From the NCBI RefSeq assembly GCF_000422625.1, contig NZ_AUGK01000014.1, positions 34,843 to 98,842 of the forward strand: DNA of 64,000 nt. The letters are read 5' to 3'. This document shows positions 6,735 to 15,777 of the stretch, piece after piece. The first letter of the stretch is position 1; each line of letters starts with the position of its first letter. The DNA is from Adlercreutzia mucosicola DSM 19490. Its GTDB lineage: Bacteria > Actinomycetota > Coriobacteriia > Coriobacteriales > Eggerthellaceae. The translations under genes and the position numbers were made by a program. The notes under the pieces are model-generated. The model was given only the letters and a program-made list of their open reading frames with translations, had not been told where the DNA came from and searched no databases.

Positions 6735-7202
6735 CTAACGTGAACGCTCTTTCATGACGCGGTCGATCTCGCGCTTGGCATCGCGCTCCTTCATGCTCGC
6801 CCGCTTGTCGTAGAGCTTCTTGCCCCGGGCCAGGGCCAGTTCCACCTTCACCCGACCGTCGGCGTTGAAGTACAGCTTCAAGGGTACGATGGCCAGACCC
6901 TTCTCGGCTACCTTCGCGTCCAGATAGCGGATCTGCTTCTTGTGCAGCAAGAGTCGCCGCTTGCGATCGGGGTCGGGATTGAAGATGCTGCCGTTGGCGT
7001 AGGGCGGGATGTGCACGTTGTTCAGCCACACCTCTCCACCGCGGATCAGCGCGAAGCAGTCGGTGAGCTGGCAATGGTTGTCGCGCAGCGAGCGCACCTC
7101 GGTGCCCGTCAGCTCGATGCCCGCCTCGTAGGTCTCCAAGATCTCGTAGTCGTGGAAGGCCCGGCGGTTCTTCGCGATGGTCTTCTCGTCGCGCTTGGGC
7201 AC
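6735..7202 (-). CDS. smpB: SsrA-binding protein SmpB
   Basis: 155 residues, the family length. The OB-fold core is recognised by NRRAFHDYEILETYEAGIEL, GTEVRSLRDNHCQLTDCFA and HIPPYANGSIFNPDPDRKRR. The basic tail KKLYDKRASMKERDAKREID inserts into the mRNA channel. It binds tmRNA and delivers it to stalled ribosomes. Its RNA partner ssrA is encoded nearby on the same strand. It starts 5 bp after the M42 peptidase ends, so the two are probably co-transcribed. Confidence 0.96.
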   Translation of the reverse strand: MPKRDEKTIAKNRRAFHDYEILETYEAGIELTGTEVRSLRDNHCQLTDCFALIRGGEVWLNNVHIPPYANGSIFNPDPDRKRRLLLHKKQIRYLDAKVAEKGLAIVPLKLYFNADGRVKVELALARGKKLYDKRASMKERDAKREIDRVMKERSR

Positions 7203-7206
7203 GATG

Positions 7207-8328
7207 CTACTCCTCCCCCGCCGCCTCGGCGTCCGCCTCGCCGCCGACGATCGCGCCGCCCATGCCCGGCACGAAGCTGGCCTCGGCGGTCAGATCGAGG
7301 GCGAAGCGGGTGATGAGGCGCACCGTGGCATCCAGATCGGCCAGGCAAACCACCTCGGTGGGCGTGTGCATGTAGCGCAGCGGCACCGAGATGAGACCCG
7401 TGGGAATGCCGGAGCGTGTCACCTGGATGGCCCGGGCGTCGGTGCCGGTCACGGAGGGCTCGGCCTCCAACTGGTAAGGAATGCCCTCAGCCTTGGCCGC
7501 GGCCACCAGGCGCTCGAACACCACCGGGTTGATGTTCGGGCCGCGGGCGATGACCGGGCCCGCCCCGCAGACGATGTTCCCGTACTTGGTCTTGTCGATA
7601 CCCGGGTAGTCGGTGGCGTGGGTCACGTCGAAGGCCAGCGCCACGTCGGGGTTCCAGGCATGGGCAGCCGTCATGGCGCCGCGGGTACCGATCTCCTCCT
7701 GGGTGGTGGCCACGGCGATGAAGTCGCCCGCCGCGCGACCGGCCCCGGCCAGCTTCTCCATGACGCGGCAGGCCACCCATACGCCGCACTTGTCGTCGAA
7801 GCACTTGGAGACGGCCATGCCGTCGCCGAAGCGCTCGAAGCCCACGCCGAAGGTGATCGGATCGCCCACGGACACGAGCTTCTTCACGCGCTTGGGCTTG
7901 AGCCCCAAATCGATCACGAGGCCCGAAAGAGGCGTGACGCTCTTGCGCTCGTCAGGCTCGATGAGGTGGATGGGCTTGCGGCCCACGATGCCGCGCAGCA
8001 CGCCGCTTTCCGTGTGCACGTCCACGCGCATGCCGGGCAGAATGGCCGCGTCCACGCCACCGAGGGCGGCGACGGAAAGGAAGCCGTCGTCGGAGATGTA
8101 GGTGACCATGAGGCCGATCTCATCCATATGGGCCGCCAGCATCAGCGTCGGCGCCTCGCGGTCGGTGCCCTCGAGCACCGCGCTCACCGAGCCCATGGTG
8201 TCGGTGGACACCTCGTCGGCCACGCCCCCCAGCCGCTCGCGCACCAGGGCGGCGGCCGGCTCCTCGAACCCGGTGGGGGACGGGGTCTCCAGCAGCTGCT
8301 TCAAGAACTTCACGTGCTTCTTCTTCAT
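7207..8328 (-). CDS. M42 family metallo-aminopeptidase
   Basis: 373 residues. The two-metal site of the M42 (DppA/PepA/FrvX) family is visible: LAAHMDEIG (His67, Asp69), SKCFDDKCG, TTQEEIGTRG (catalytic Glu and ligand), LAFDVTHATD and RYMHTPTEV. An inserted PDZ-like/oligomerisation domain lies between about residues 75 and 165. These enzymes form cytosolic tetrahedral dodecamers that trim peptides. It is upstream of smpB with 4-5 bp spacing. The exact substrate preference cannot be told. Confidence 0.9.
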   Translation of the reverse strand: MKKKHVKFLKQLLETPSPTGFEEPAAALVRERLGGVADEVSTDTMGSVSAVLEGTDREAPTLMLAAHMDEIGLMVTYISDDGFLSVAALGGVDAAILPGMRVDVHTESGVLRGIVGRKPIHLIEPDERKSVTPLSGLVIDLGLKPKRVKKLVSVGDPITFGVGFERFGDGMAVSKCFDDKCGVWVACRVMEKLAGAGRAAGDFIAVATTQEEIGTRGAMTAAHAWNPDVALAFDVTHATDYPGIDKTKYGNIVCGAGPVIARGPNINPVVFERLVAAAKAEGIPYQLEAEPSVTGTDARAIQVTRSGIPTGLISVPLRYMHTPTEVVCLADLDATVRLITRFALDLTAEASFVPGMGGAIVGGEADAEAAGEE

Positions 8329-8349
8329 GGCGGTACTCCCGTTCGCTTT

Positions 8350-8646
8350 CTACCAGTAGCCCTTCGAGTGCTTGCGCTTGCGCTCCGGCTTCGGGGGCCG
8401 GAAGTCCAGGGCCAGCTGGCCGTCGGTGATCTTCTCTTGTTTCTCGGCCGGAGCCGCAGCCTTGCGCTCCACCTTCTCGATGGTCCACGACACCGCCGTG
8501 GCGCCGAACAGCTCCAGCATCTTCAGCCGTGCATCGTGGGCATTGGCCTTCGTGCCCGCCCGCGCGTCGCTCTCGAACTCGAACAGCCCCCGCTCCCGTT
8601 CGTAGGAGCCCTTGGGTGATTGGTAATGAGCGATGTAGGTTTGCAT
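8350..8646 (-). CDS. Small basic hypothetical protein, 98 aa
   Basis: The start MQTYIAHYQSPKGSYERERG is chosen over an upstream in-frame ATG that would overlap tRNA-Thr. GAGAGGAA lies upstream. The N-terminal part resembles a small alpha/beta fold (YERERGLFEFESDARAG), and the C-terminus is Lys/Arg-rich (KPERKRKHSKGYW). It precedes the M42 gene. No domain is recognised. Confidence 0.65.
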   Translation of the reverse strand: MQTYIAHYQSPKGSYERERGLFEFESDARAGTKANAHDARLKMLELFGATAVSWTIEKVERKAAAPAEKQEKITDGQLALDFRPPKPERKRKHSKGYW

Positions 8647-8704
8647 AGACCAGCCAATTCCTCTCAAAAAGGCCAGCAACGCGAAGCTGCTGGCCTGAGA
8701 TTTC

Positions 8705-8779
8705 TGGAGCCGGTGACAGGAATCGAACCCGCAACCCACTGATTACAAATCAGTTGCTCTACCGTTGAGCCACACCGGC
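8705..8779 (-). tRNA. tRNA-Thr (anticodon TGT)
   Basis: The minus strand gives acceptor GCCGGTG/CACCGGC, anticodon stem ACTGA/TCAGT with loop TTTGTAA (anticodon TGT), T loop TTCGATT and an encoded CCA. Upstream, TACAAT at the complement of about 8814-8819 is a plausible -10 element. Confidence 0.95.
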
Positions 8780-8870
8780 AAGGCAAAAGGCACCGTGCCT
8801 CTCGCATCCGCATATTGTACGCCAAGGAGAAGATTTAGGGAAGCCGTCTCGCCACCCGGCGCAGCGCTCC

Positions 8871-8897
8871 CGTAGGGGCGGCCTTCAGCCTGCCCGC
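8871..8897. repeat. GTAGGGGCG dispersed intergenic repeat, copy 1
   Basis: CGTAGGGGCGGCCTTCAGCC and the following TGCCCGC form an imperfect palindrome. Related sequences lie between genes at 13411-13433 (reverse), 27790-27806 (reverse) and 35854-35885. It looks like a REP-type extragenic palindrome. Confidence 0.5.
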
Positions 8898-8934
8898 AAC
8901 CACGGCCGCTCTCCCTGGGGAGCACCCGCCAGGA

Positions 8935-9624
8935 CTACTCCTTGGCTCCCCACTGCTCGTAGTAGGCATCGATGGCCGCCGCGATGTCGTCGTCGATGAC
9001 CACGCGGCCGGCCACCTCGTGGTTGTGCAGGCATTCCTTCACCTCGGCCATGGACACGATGGAGGCCACCGGGAATCCGTACTTCGCCTCGATCTCCTTC
9101 TGGGCCGTGGTCACGCCGCCCTTCCCCACTTCCATGCGGTTCAGAGACACGATGAGCCCGCGCACGTCCACGTCGGCGGCGGCCTGCAGGATGGGGTAGG
9201 TCTCGTCGATGGACTTGCCCGAAGTGGTCACGTCCTCCACCATGATGACGCGATCGCCGTCATGCAGCTCGGCGCCGAGCAGGTTGCCCGCATCGGCCCC
9301 GTGGTCCTTCACTTCCTTGCGGTTGCAGCAGTACTTCACTTCCTTGCCGTAGAGCTCCTGCAGCGCCATGGCGGTGACCACGGCCAGGGGGATGCCCTTG
9401 TAGGCCGGCCCGAACACCACGTCGAAGTCGAGCCCGAAGTTGTCGTTGATGGCCTGGGCGTAGTACAGGCCCAGACGGTGCAGCTGCTCGCCGGTCACAT
9501 AGGCGCCCGCGTTCATGAAGAACGGCGACTTGCGTCCGCTCTTCAACGTGAAGTCGCCGAACTTCAGCACGTCGCTTTGAACCATGAACTCGATGAACTC
9601 GCGCTTGTAAGCCTCCATGGCCAT
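8935..9624 (-). CDS. pyrE: Orotate phosphoribosyltransferase
   Basis: 229 residues. The type I PRTase PRPP-binding motif is VIMVEDVTTSGKS (about residues 125-137), and the OPRT signature region FFMNAGAYVTGEQL and FGPAYKGIPLA are present. It converts orotate and PRPP to OMP in pyrimidine synthesis. Adjacent ATGs give starts at 9624 or 9618. It is a single gene; other pyr genes are not in view. It is divergent from the SOS-preceded repair pair. Confidence 0.95.
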   Translation of the reverse strand: MAMEAYKREFIEFMVQSDVLKFGDFTLKSGRKSPFFMNAGAYVTGEQLHRLGLYYAQAINDNFGLDFDVVFGPAYKGIPLAVVTAMALQELYGKEVKYCCNRKEVKDHGADAGNLLGAELHDGDRVIMVEDVTTSGKSIDETYPILQAAADVDVRGLIVSLNRMEVGKGGVTTAQKEIEAKYGFPVASIVSMAEVKECLHNHEVAGRVVIDDDIAAAIDAYYEQWGAKE

Positions 9625-9717
9625 CCTTTCGCTCCGGGGACCCTCTCATTTTCCATGGCCACCATGATACCCGATTCGACAGAGGGTGCGACCGCGCGGC
9701 GACAGTTTCGCGGTTAG

Positions 9718-9747
9718 TTGACACCCGAACATATATTCGGTTATTAT
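9718..9747 (+). promoter_or_regulatory. Promoter with embedded LexA-type (SOS) box
   Basis: TTGACA (9718-9723), 18 bp, TATTAT (9742-9747). Between them lies CGAACATATATTCG (9726-9739), one core mismatch from the Gram-positive LexA consensus CGAACRNRYGTTYC. The box would block polymerase when LexA is bound. It controls the radical-SAM/DUF4130 pair. Confidence 0.72.
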
Positions 9748-9814
9748 AGCGTACATCCATTCGGGCGAACGGGTGTGCTTGCTTAGAAGCGACCGCAGGG
9801 AAGGAGGCCGGGCC

Positions 9815-11371
9815 GTGAACGTTATCGAGAAGCTGGAAGTGCTGGCCGATGCGGCGAAGTACGATGTGGCCTGCACTTCCTCCGGCGTGCAGCGTTCGGG
9901 GAAGAAGGGGCAGCTGGGCGCGGCGCACCAGGCGGGCTGCTGCCATTCCTTCACGCCCGACGGACGCTGCGTCACGCTGCTGAAGGTGCTCATGACCAAC
10001 GCCTGTGTCTACGACTGCGCCTACTGCGTGAACCGCGCCAGCAACGCCACGGTCCCGCGCACGGCCTTCACCCCGCGGGAACTGGCCGACCTTACCATCG
10101 GGTTCTACCGTCGCAACTACATCGAGGGGCTCTTCCTCTCCTCGGGGGTGGCCGGCTGCCCCGACCGCACTACCGAGCTCATGGTGCAGGCCCTGCGCAT
10201 CCTGCGGGAAGAATACGGCTTTCGCGGCTACATCCACACCAAGACCATCCCCGGCACGTCCCTGGAACTCATCGACGAGCTGGGCCGCCTGTCCGATCGC
10301 CTCTCGGTGAACCTGGAATTGCCGAGCAAGCAGAGCCTGGGGCTTCTGGCCCCCAACAAGTCGCGCCACTCCATCCTAACCCCCATGCGCCACATCTTCG
10401 AGTCGGTGGCCGAAGATAAGGAATCCCGCGCCCTCTCCCAGCGCCGCACTACGGTGTACCGGGAGAAGAGGATGGCCCGCAAGACGCGGGCCTTCGCCCC
10501 GGCGGGCCAGTCCACCCAGATGATCATCGGCGCCACCCCGGAAAGCGACTACCAGATACTGAACCTGTCGGCGGCGCTCTACACCCAGCTGTCCTTGAAG
10601 CGCGTGTTCTTCAGCGCCTATCTGCCCGTGGTGGCCGACCCGCTCCTGCCCGCCACCGATGCCGTGCAGCTGAACCGCGAGCACCGCCTGTACCAGGCCG
10701 ATTGGCTTCTGCGCTACTACGGCTTCAACGTGAGCGAGATCATCGACGAGGAGAACCCCTTCCTCGCCCCCGATGTGGACCCGAAGGCCAACTGGGCCTT
10801 AAACCACCTGGATTTCTTCCCCGTGGAGGTGAATACCGCGCCCCTCGAGGCGCTGCTGCGCGTGCCCGGCATCGGCGTGCGCGGGGCGCGGCTCATCCTG
10901 CGGGCCCGACGCCAGTCCACCCTGGGCGAGGCGGAGCTGCGCCGCCTCGGCATCGCCTACAAGCGCGCCCGCTACTTCATCACCATGAACGGCGCCTACG
11001 GAGGCTCCGGCATCGACTTCTCCCGCGATGCGCTGCACGCGCGCCTCTCCGCTCCCATCGAGGGCGGCCGCCACGGGCGCCGAGCAGACCGGGCCGTGCA
11101 GGGCCAAATGAGCCTCTTCGAGGCGGTGGACGCGCCGCCGGTGCTGCCCGAGACGAGCCCCGCCAACCGTGCCGCCCTCGATGTCGCCTTCGAGGCCCAG
11201 CGCCGCGCTCTGGCCCAGGGGGCGCTGGCCCGGGCGATGGCCGACGGCGCTGGGGGCGAGCGGCGGATGGCCCTCAACGCAGAAGCGCCCCGCACCAGAG
11301 ATGAAAGCCCGCTGCACGAGAACGCCCCGCACGATAATGATGCCCGCGAGCCACTGCTCTCCGTAGCCTAG
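9815..11371 (+). CDS. Putative DNA modification/repair radical SAM protein (rSAM_link_UDG type)
   Basis: 518 residues from a GTG with AAGGAGG upstream. The radical SAM cluster motif is CVYDCAYC (about residues 59-66), preceded by a conserved Cys pair region (AGCCHSF). A helix-hairpin-helix-like segment (LLRVPGIGVRGARLILRARR, about residue 345) suggests DNA binding. The family is named for its linkage to a UDG-like/DUF4130 partner, which follows 9 bp downstream. The last 120 residues are a low-complexity tail. The chemistry is not established; the upstream SOS box supports a damage-response role. Confidence 0.85.
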   Translation: MNVIEKLEVLADAAKYDVACTSSGVQRSGKKGQLGAAHQAGCCHSFTPDGRCVTLLKVLMTNACVYDCAYCVNRASNATVPRTAFTPRELADLTIGFYRRNYIEGLFLSSGVAGCPDRTTELMVQALRILREEYGFRGYIHTKTIPGTSLELIDELGRLSDRLSVNLELPSKQSLGLLAPNKSRHSILTPMRHIFESVAEDKESRALSQRRTTVYREKRMARKTRAFAPAGQSTQMIIGATPESDYQILNLSAALYTQLSLKRVFFSAYLPVVADPLLPATDAVQLNREHRLYQADWLLRYYGFNVSEIIDEENPFLAPDVDPKANWALNHLDFFPVEVNTAPLEALLRVPGIGVRGARLILRARRQSTLGEAELRRLGIAYKRARYFITMNGAYGGSGIDFSRDALHARLSAPIEGGRHGRRADRAVQGQMSLFEAVDAPPVLPETSPANRAALDVAFEAQRRALAQGALARAMADGAGGERRMALNAEAPRTRDESPLHENAPHDNDAREPLLSVA

Positions 11372-11380
11372 GAGAGCGTC

Positions 11381-12424
11381 GTGCACCGCGCAAACGCTAC
11401 CGCGCCCGCAAGCCCCGCCCTGGTCGGCGCATACCCGGCCGGAGCGGACACGTCCCCCTCCGAGGCGGGCAGCCCCCACCACCTTCCCCTCCCAGCCGTC
11501 CCATCGGCGGCTTCTGACGGCATCTACGACGAGGTGGCCTACGCCTACGACGGCACCTTGGAAGGACTGCTCTCGGCCATCTTCGCCGCCTACGAGCGCC
11601 ACGAGAACCCGACCGATGTGGCACCTGCAGAACGGCTGCAGCCGCGCCTGGGCCAGCGCGTCGCGACCATCTCCACCGATATGACCCACGCTACCCGGGT
11701 GCTGCGCGGACTGCGGCGAGCCTGCGGCTGGCGGGCGGCCCATGCCGTGAAGCAGGCCAGCTGCTCCGACGAGCCCGATGCGGGCACGGCCGTCTACCGC
11801 TTCGTGCGCTATGCCATGGACGAGCAGAAGCGCCGCAACTGCGAGCACTGCCGCAAGCGATCGTCCTGCCCTGGGCGCAGCGGTGCGGGCCCCTGCCCCA
11901 AGATGCGGGGCCGCGCCCTCTCAGACATCACCCATCCGGCCGTGGAACGGCTCTTCCGCATCTCCCGCTCCATCAGCCAGGAATGCGAGCACCTGCGCCA
12001 GTTCGTCCGTTTCCAACACCTGCAGGGCGAGAGCGTGGGCGACGACACCGGCACCGAAGTGTGGTTCGCCCGGGTGAACCCCAAGGCCTCGGTGGTACCG
12101 CTGGTCATGGACCACTTCGTGGAGCGGCTCGGCGTGCAGCCCTTCATCATCTACGACGAGGTGCACGAGTTGGCCGGCGTCTACGACGGAGGCGACTGGC
12201 ACCTCGTGGCCACCGCCGGCCAAGGCGATCTCGCCCAGGCCCTCCCCGATCCTACGGCCGACGAGGCCCTCTTCAGCGAGGCCTGGCGCACCTTCTACCG
12301 TTCGGTATCGGTGGACGCCCGCTACCACCCCGAGCTGCGCCGCCAGTTCATGCCCAAGCGCTTCTGGAAGAACCTCACCGAGCTTCAGGAGAGCCCCGCT
12401 GCCCTGCGCACGGCCCGGTCTTAG
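11381..12424 (+). CDS. DUF4130 family DNA metabolism protein (radical-SAM partner)
   Basis: 347 residues from a GTG with GGAG upstream. The first 40 residues are a variable linker. The conserved part begins YDEVAYAYDGTLEGLLSAIF and includes HPAVERLFRISRSISQECEH and a C-terminal half with RFWKNLTEL. This family accompanies the radical SAM protein above and carries a UDG-like fold by family description. A Cys cluster CEHCRKRSSCPG lies mid-protein. It is co-transcribed with 9815-11371. Confidence 0.82.
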   Translation: MHRANATAPASPALVGAYPAGADTSPSEAGSPHHLPLPAVPSAASDGIYDEVAYAYDGTLEGLLSAIFAAYERHENPTDVAPAERLQPRLGQRVATISTDMTHATRVLRGLRRACGWRAAHAVKQASCSDEPDAGTAVYRFVRYAMDEQKRRNCEHCRKRSSCPGRSGAGPCPKMRGRALSDITHPAVERLFRISRSISQECEHLRQFVRFQHLQGESVGDDTGTEVWFARVNPKASVVPLVMDHFVERLGVQPFIIYDEVHELAGVYDGGDWHLVATAGQGDLAQALPDPTADEALFSEAWRTFYRSVSVDARYHPELRRQFMPKRFWKNLTELQESPAALRTARS

Positions 12425-12480
12425 CCCCGCTCGTCTTCTCTGGAACCGACGCCCCCAGGGCGACCCTCGTTTCGCGCCCC

Positions 12481-13383
12481 CTACAGGCTGAACAGCAGCT
12501 CGCTCGCCGGAGCCGTCAGCTTACCGGGCACCGGGCGCTCGCACTCGTAGGCCAGTCCCACGGCCGGCCCCACGTGCACGCCGATCACGGGACTCACGGG
12601 CAGCACGTCCACGGCCCGCCCCACCACCGGCTCGATAGCCTCGCGGGCCCACGCCACCGCTGGAGACGCCGACCCGATATAGTGCACCACCACGCGCTTG
12701 AGACCACAGATCCCGATGTCCTCCCTGAACACGTCCACCATGCGCGCCAGCGTCTTCTTCCACGTGCGCACCTTGGCCAGGGTGGTAGTCTCCCAATCGG
12801 CCACGGTCAGCACCGGGGAGATCTGCAGCAAGCCGCCGAGCAGGGCCGAAGCGCCGCCGATGCGGCCGCCCGCCTTCAGGAACGCCAGGCTCTCCGGGGC
12901 GAAGATAAACCGCGATGCCGCCACGGCATCGGTGGCCGCCGCCGCGCAGCCCTCCAAATCGGCACCATTATCGCGGGCATCGGCGGCATCCAGCACCGCG
13001 AACATCTCATCGCCGCAGTTCGACGTGGAATCGACCAGCGTGCAGCGGAACTGCTCGTAGCGCTCCTTACAGGCCCGGGCGCTGCGCACGGCGCTCTCGA
13101 AGGTGCCCGACATCTTCGACGACAGGAAGATGCCCAGCACTTCATCGCGTGCCTCGGCCGCCCGATCGAAGATCGCCTCCAGCGCGTGCAGAGACGGTTG
13201 GCTCGAGGTCGGCGGTTGCTCGATCATGTCATAGATATCCTCGTAGAACGCATCCACGTCCATGTCGGTCTCACGGTACTCGCGACCATCGCGGTTCACA
13301 TACAGCGACACCACTTCGATATCGCGCTCGCGCACCACATCAGCGGGAATCGAGGCCACAGAATCGGTGACGATCTTGATCAC
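12481..13383 (-). CDS. DegV family fatty-acid-binding protein
   Basis: 300 residues. MIKIVTDSVASIPADVV is the DegV start. SSQPSLHALEAIF and LSSKMSGTFESA form the lipid-head-group loops, and LAFLKAGGRIGGASALLGGLL is the second conserved motif. DegV (FakB-like) proteins hold a fatty acid for phosphorylation by FakA; no FakA is seen here. A ribosome site GAAAGGAG precedes it. Confidence 0.9.
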   Translation of the reverse strand: MIKIVTDSVASIPADVVRERDIEVVSLYVNRDGREYRETDMDVDAFYEDIYDMIEQPPTSSQPSLHALEAIFDRAAEARDEVLGIFLSSKMSGTFESAVRSARACKERYEQFRCTLVDSTSNCGDEMFAVLDAADARDNGADLEGCAAAATDAVAASRFIFAPESLAFLKAGGRIGGASALLGGLLQISPVLTVADWETTTLAKVRTWKKTLARMVDVFREDIGICGLKRVVVHYIGSASPAVAWAREAIEPVVGRAVDVLPVSPVIGVHVGPAVGLAYECERPVPGKLTAPASELLFSL

Positions 13384-13495
13384 GGGGGTCTCCTTTCGAA
13401 GAGACGGGCCGATGCGCGCCCCTACGGGGCCCGCGCGCTTTCACCGCTTCATCCTACACTATTGGGCCCGAGCCGCCCGCCACAGCGAGGGAAGT

Positions 13496-14464
13496 TTACA
13501 GCCCTGTGAAGTCGAAGGCGGGGATGAAGCTCTCCTCGGCCGCACCGCCCTCCTGCCAGAAGTAGTCCGACACCCCCAGCTCGTCAGCGAAGTCCAGCAG
13601 CGCCTCGTACTCCTCGTCGGGCACCGTGTTGCCCAGCTCGGGGCATGCCGCCAGCGCCGAGGCGGCCCGGGCGCTGCCCGCTTCGGCCTCGCGGGCGAGC
13701 ACCGGCGTGTACTGGTTCATGAGCGAGAGGCGGACGGCGTCGCCGAAGCGCTCGTGCAGAAGGCGCACCACGGCCTTCGAGTTCTCTAGCGCCCCGGGCA
13801 GCATCAGATGGCGCACCACCACACCGCCGATCAGACGCTCCTGGCCGCGGTACTCGTCGTAGGCGCAGGGCCCCACCGCCCGCACCATGGCTTCAAGGGC
13901 AGCCAGGGCCACCTCGGGGTAATCCGCTGCCGACGAATAGCGCCGGGCCATATCGCCGTCGGCGTACTTGAAGTCGGTGAGATAGGCGTCCACGCACCCC
14001 GCGTTCGCCTCCACGGCGGCCACGGTCTCGTACCCGCTCGTGTTCCACAGCACCGGCAGACGCATCCCCGTCGCCCGCGCGAGTCCCACCGCCGCGCGAA
14101 TCTGCGGCGCGTAGTGCGTGGGCGTCACGCAGTTGATGTTCAGGGCGCCCGCCGCCTCCAACTCCCCCATGATGGCGGCCAGCCGATCGACGGTGATCTC
14201 GCGCCCCACCTCCCCGTGGGCGATGCCGTAGTTCTGGCAGTACACGCAGCCCAGCGGGCAGTGAGCGAAGAAGATCGTACCGCTGCCGTCCTCGCCGGAA
14301 ATCGGCGGCTCCTCCCAGAAGTGCAGGGCCGCCCGCGATACCAGCAGGCGCCCGTCGGCCCCGCACGCCCCGCGCTTGCCCGCCGCCCGATCCGCCCCGC
14401 AGGCGCGGGGGCACTCACGGCAGTCGCGCGGCAGAAGGCGAGCGGCCGAATTCAATTCTTGCAT
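13496..14464 (-). CDS. Radical SAM protein related to pyruvate formate-lyase activating enzyme
   Basis: 322 residues. The N-terminal CRECPRACG...RGACG is followed by the radical SAM motif CPLGCVYCQNY (about residues 69-79). SAM-binding elements such as INCVTPTHYAPQI and WNTSGYETV are visible. Proteins of this kind are often annotated as PflA homologues, but no glycyl-radical enzyme gene is adjacent, so the substrate is unknown. Confidence 0.85.
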   Translation of the reverse strand: MQELNSAARLLPRDCRECPRACGADRAAGKRGACGADGRLLVSRAALHFWEEPPISGEDGSGTIFFAHCPLGCVYCQNYGIAHGEVGREITVDRLAAIMGELEAAGALNINCVTPTHYAPQIRAAVGLARATGMRLPVLWNTSGYETVAAVEANAGCVDAYLTDFKYADGDMARRYSSAADYPEVALAALEAMVRAVGPCAYDEYRGQERLIGGVVVRHLMLPGALENSKAVVRLLHERFGDAVRLSLMNQYTPVLAREAEAGSARAASALAACPELGNTVPDEEYEALLDFADELGVSDYFWQEGGAAEESFIPAFDFTGL

Positions 14465-14809
14465 CCCAAACCCCCCGATTTGCGCAACAAACGCCGCAAT
14501 GTAGACATCTGCCCCTTCCTTTTACTGCCTTTCGGATCAATCACGTCGTGACTGGGCACTGTAGCACCTGATCACGGTTTGCCGAAGAAAACTTTTTACC
14601 TGACCCTTCGAGCGAAGGAGTCTACCTACCGAAGTTTACTGCGCAAAACGACGACTTAACGATGCGGACAGCCGAATCAAGGCACCCCACCTGCCCACCG
14701 CTCGCCTCTCCGCAGCAAGCGGCAGGGCCGGGCGCTTCCGCCGAGCGAGAGTCATCGGAAAGCGAGGGGGCGGGCCATCCCGCGCCTCGCCAGGGCGCAC
14801 GGTGCAGAA
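14465..14809. other. 345-bp intergenic region, no gene seen
   Basis: Between the radical SAM gene start and the end of the dehydrogenase-like gene on the same strand. The part near 14470-14600 is less GC-rich and probably holds the radical SAM promoter. No convincing small gene, RNA or hairpin is recognised. Confidence 0.4.
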
Positions 14810-15775
14810 TTAGTTGGACGAGTAGTCGAACCCATCGTAGTCGGCGCCGTCGTTCCAGTCGTCATCGTCGTCGAAGCGATCCCAGTCCTCGTCGTCATCG
14901 TCGTGATGATGGTCATGGCCGTAGGCCTGCTCGGCACGGGTCCAATCGAGCCCCGCCTCGGCGCCGGCGGCCTCGTCACGGTACACCAGCGACAACGCCG
15001 CCGGGGCCATATCGGCGCCGCCGATCACGGCCAGAAGCTCCAACAGGTGCATGGTGGCCTCGGCCTGGGGCAGGATGATCTCGGCATCGTCGGCCGCCAT
15101 CAGGGCCGCCGACAGCTCGGCCAAAAGCATCTCCACGGTATAGCCACCGGCGAAGCGCTTCTGGCGCACCGCCTGCACCACCGGGTCGGTGCTCACGGGA
15201 CTGAACAGCGGAATCTGGTCGGCATCTAGGGCGCCCACCGTGCGGGCCGCCGCGTCGTCTAGGGCCAGCGCCTCGATGGACGAGGCGAGGTTTGCCGCCA
15301 GGGGCAGCGTATGGATGTTGCGCAGCAGCTGCGCGCGTCCCGGCGCTCCCACTTCCACCACTTCGCCGAACAGGGCGTCCAGAAGCGCGCGCACCTCGGG
15401 GGCAATCTCGCTCTCGGAGGCCACCGGCCCCAGCAGGTTGTCGCGCCCGAAGGCATCGGCGGCCACCAGCGAGCGCACGGTCAGCGGCGCCTCCACCATG
15501 ATCAGGTCGTTCACGCAGGCCACGGCGTTCACCTCGCGGGCGAAGTTCGGCGTGGCCGCCGACAGATCCACGAGCACCGTGCCCGGGGCCACCGTGGTCA
15601 CCAGGCCCTCGGTGCCGAAGTAGGCGTCTTCCAGCACGCTTTGGGACACACAGAACGTGAGCACGTAGTGGGCCGAGGCCACATCTTCCACGCGGGAGAA
15701 CCCGGCCTCGGTCAGGCGCGGCTGAACCGCTTCGATGAAACCGGGCACGCCCACATAGGCATACAGCTTCGCCAT
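14810..15775 (-). CDS. Hydroxyisobutyrate-dehydrogenase-like protein with His/Asp-rich tail
   Basis: 321 residues. The order of motifs follows beta-hydroxyacid dehydrogenases: Rossmann part, VLVDLSAATPNFAREVNAV (compare 'DMST.sP..a'), IMVEAPLTVRS, a helical C-domain. The N-terminal glycine motif is degenerate (MAKLYAYVGVPGF instead of GxGxxG). The final 45 residues contain GHDHHHDDDDEDWDRFDDDD, a possible metal-binding tail. It sits 2 bp after a DegV gene. Loss of the glycine motif makes ordinary NAD use doubtful. Confidence 0.6.
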   Translation of the reverse strand: MAKLYAYVGVPGFIEAVQPRLTEAGFSRVEDVASAHYVLTFCVSQSVLEDAYFGTEGLVTTVAPGTVLVDLSAATPNFAREVNAVACVNDLIMVEAPLTVRSLVAADAFGRDNLLGPVASESEIAPEVRALLDALFGEVVEVGAPGRAQLLRNIHTLPLAANLASSIEALALDDAAARTVGALDADQIPLFSPVSTDPVVQAVRQKRFAGGYTVEMLLAELSAALMAADDAEIILPQAEATMHLLELLAVIGGADMAPAALSLVYRDEAAGAEAGLDWTRAEQAYGHDHHHDDDDEDWDRFDDDDDWNDGADYDGFDYSSN

Positions 15776-15777
15776 GG

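Noticed and set aside
13496..14464. Genuine pyruvate formate-lyase activase
   Set aside because: The radical SAM motif fits, but no glycyl radical enzyme gene is nearby and the N-terminal Cys arrangement is that of broader PflA-like proteins.
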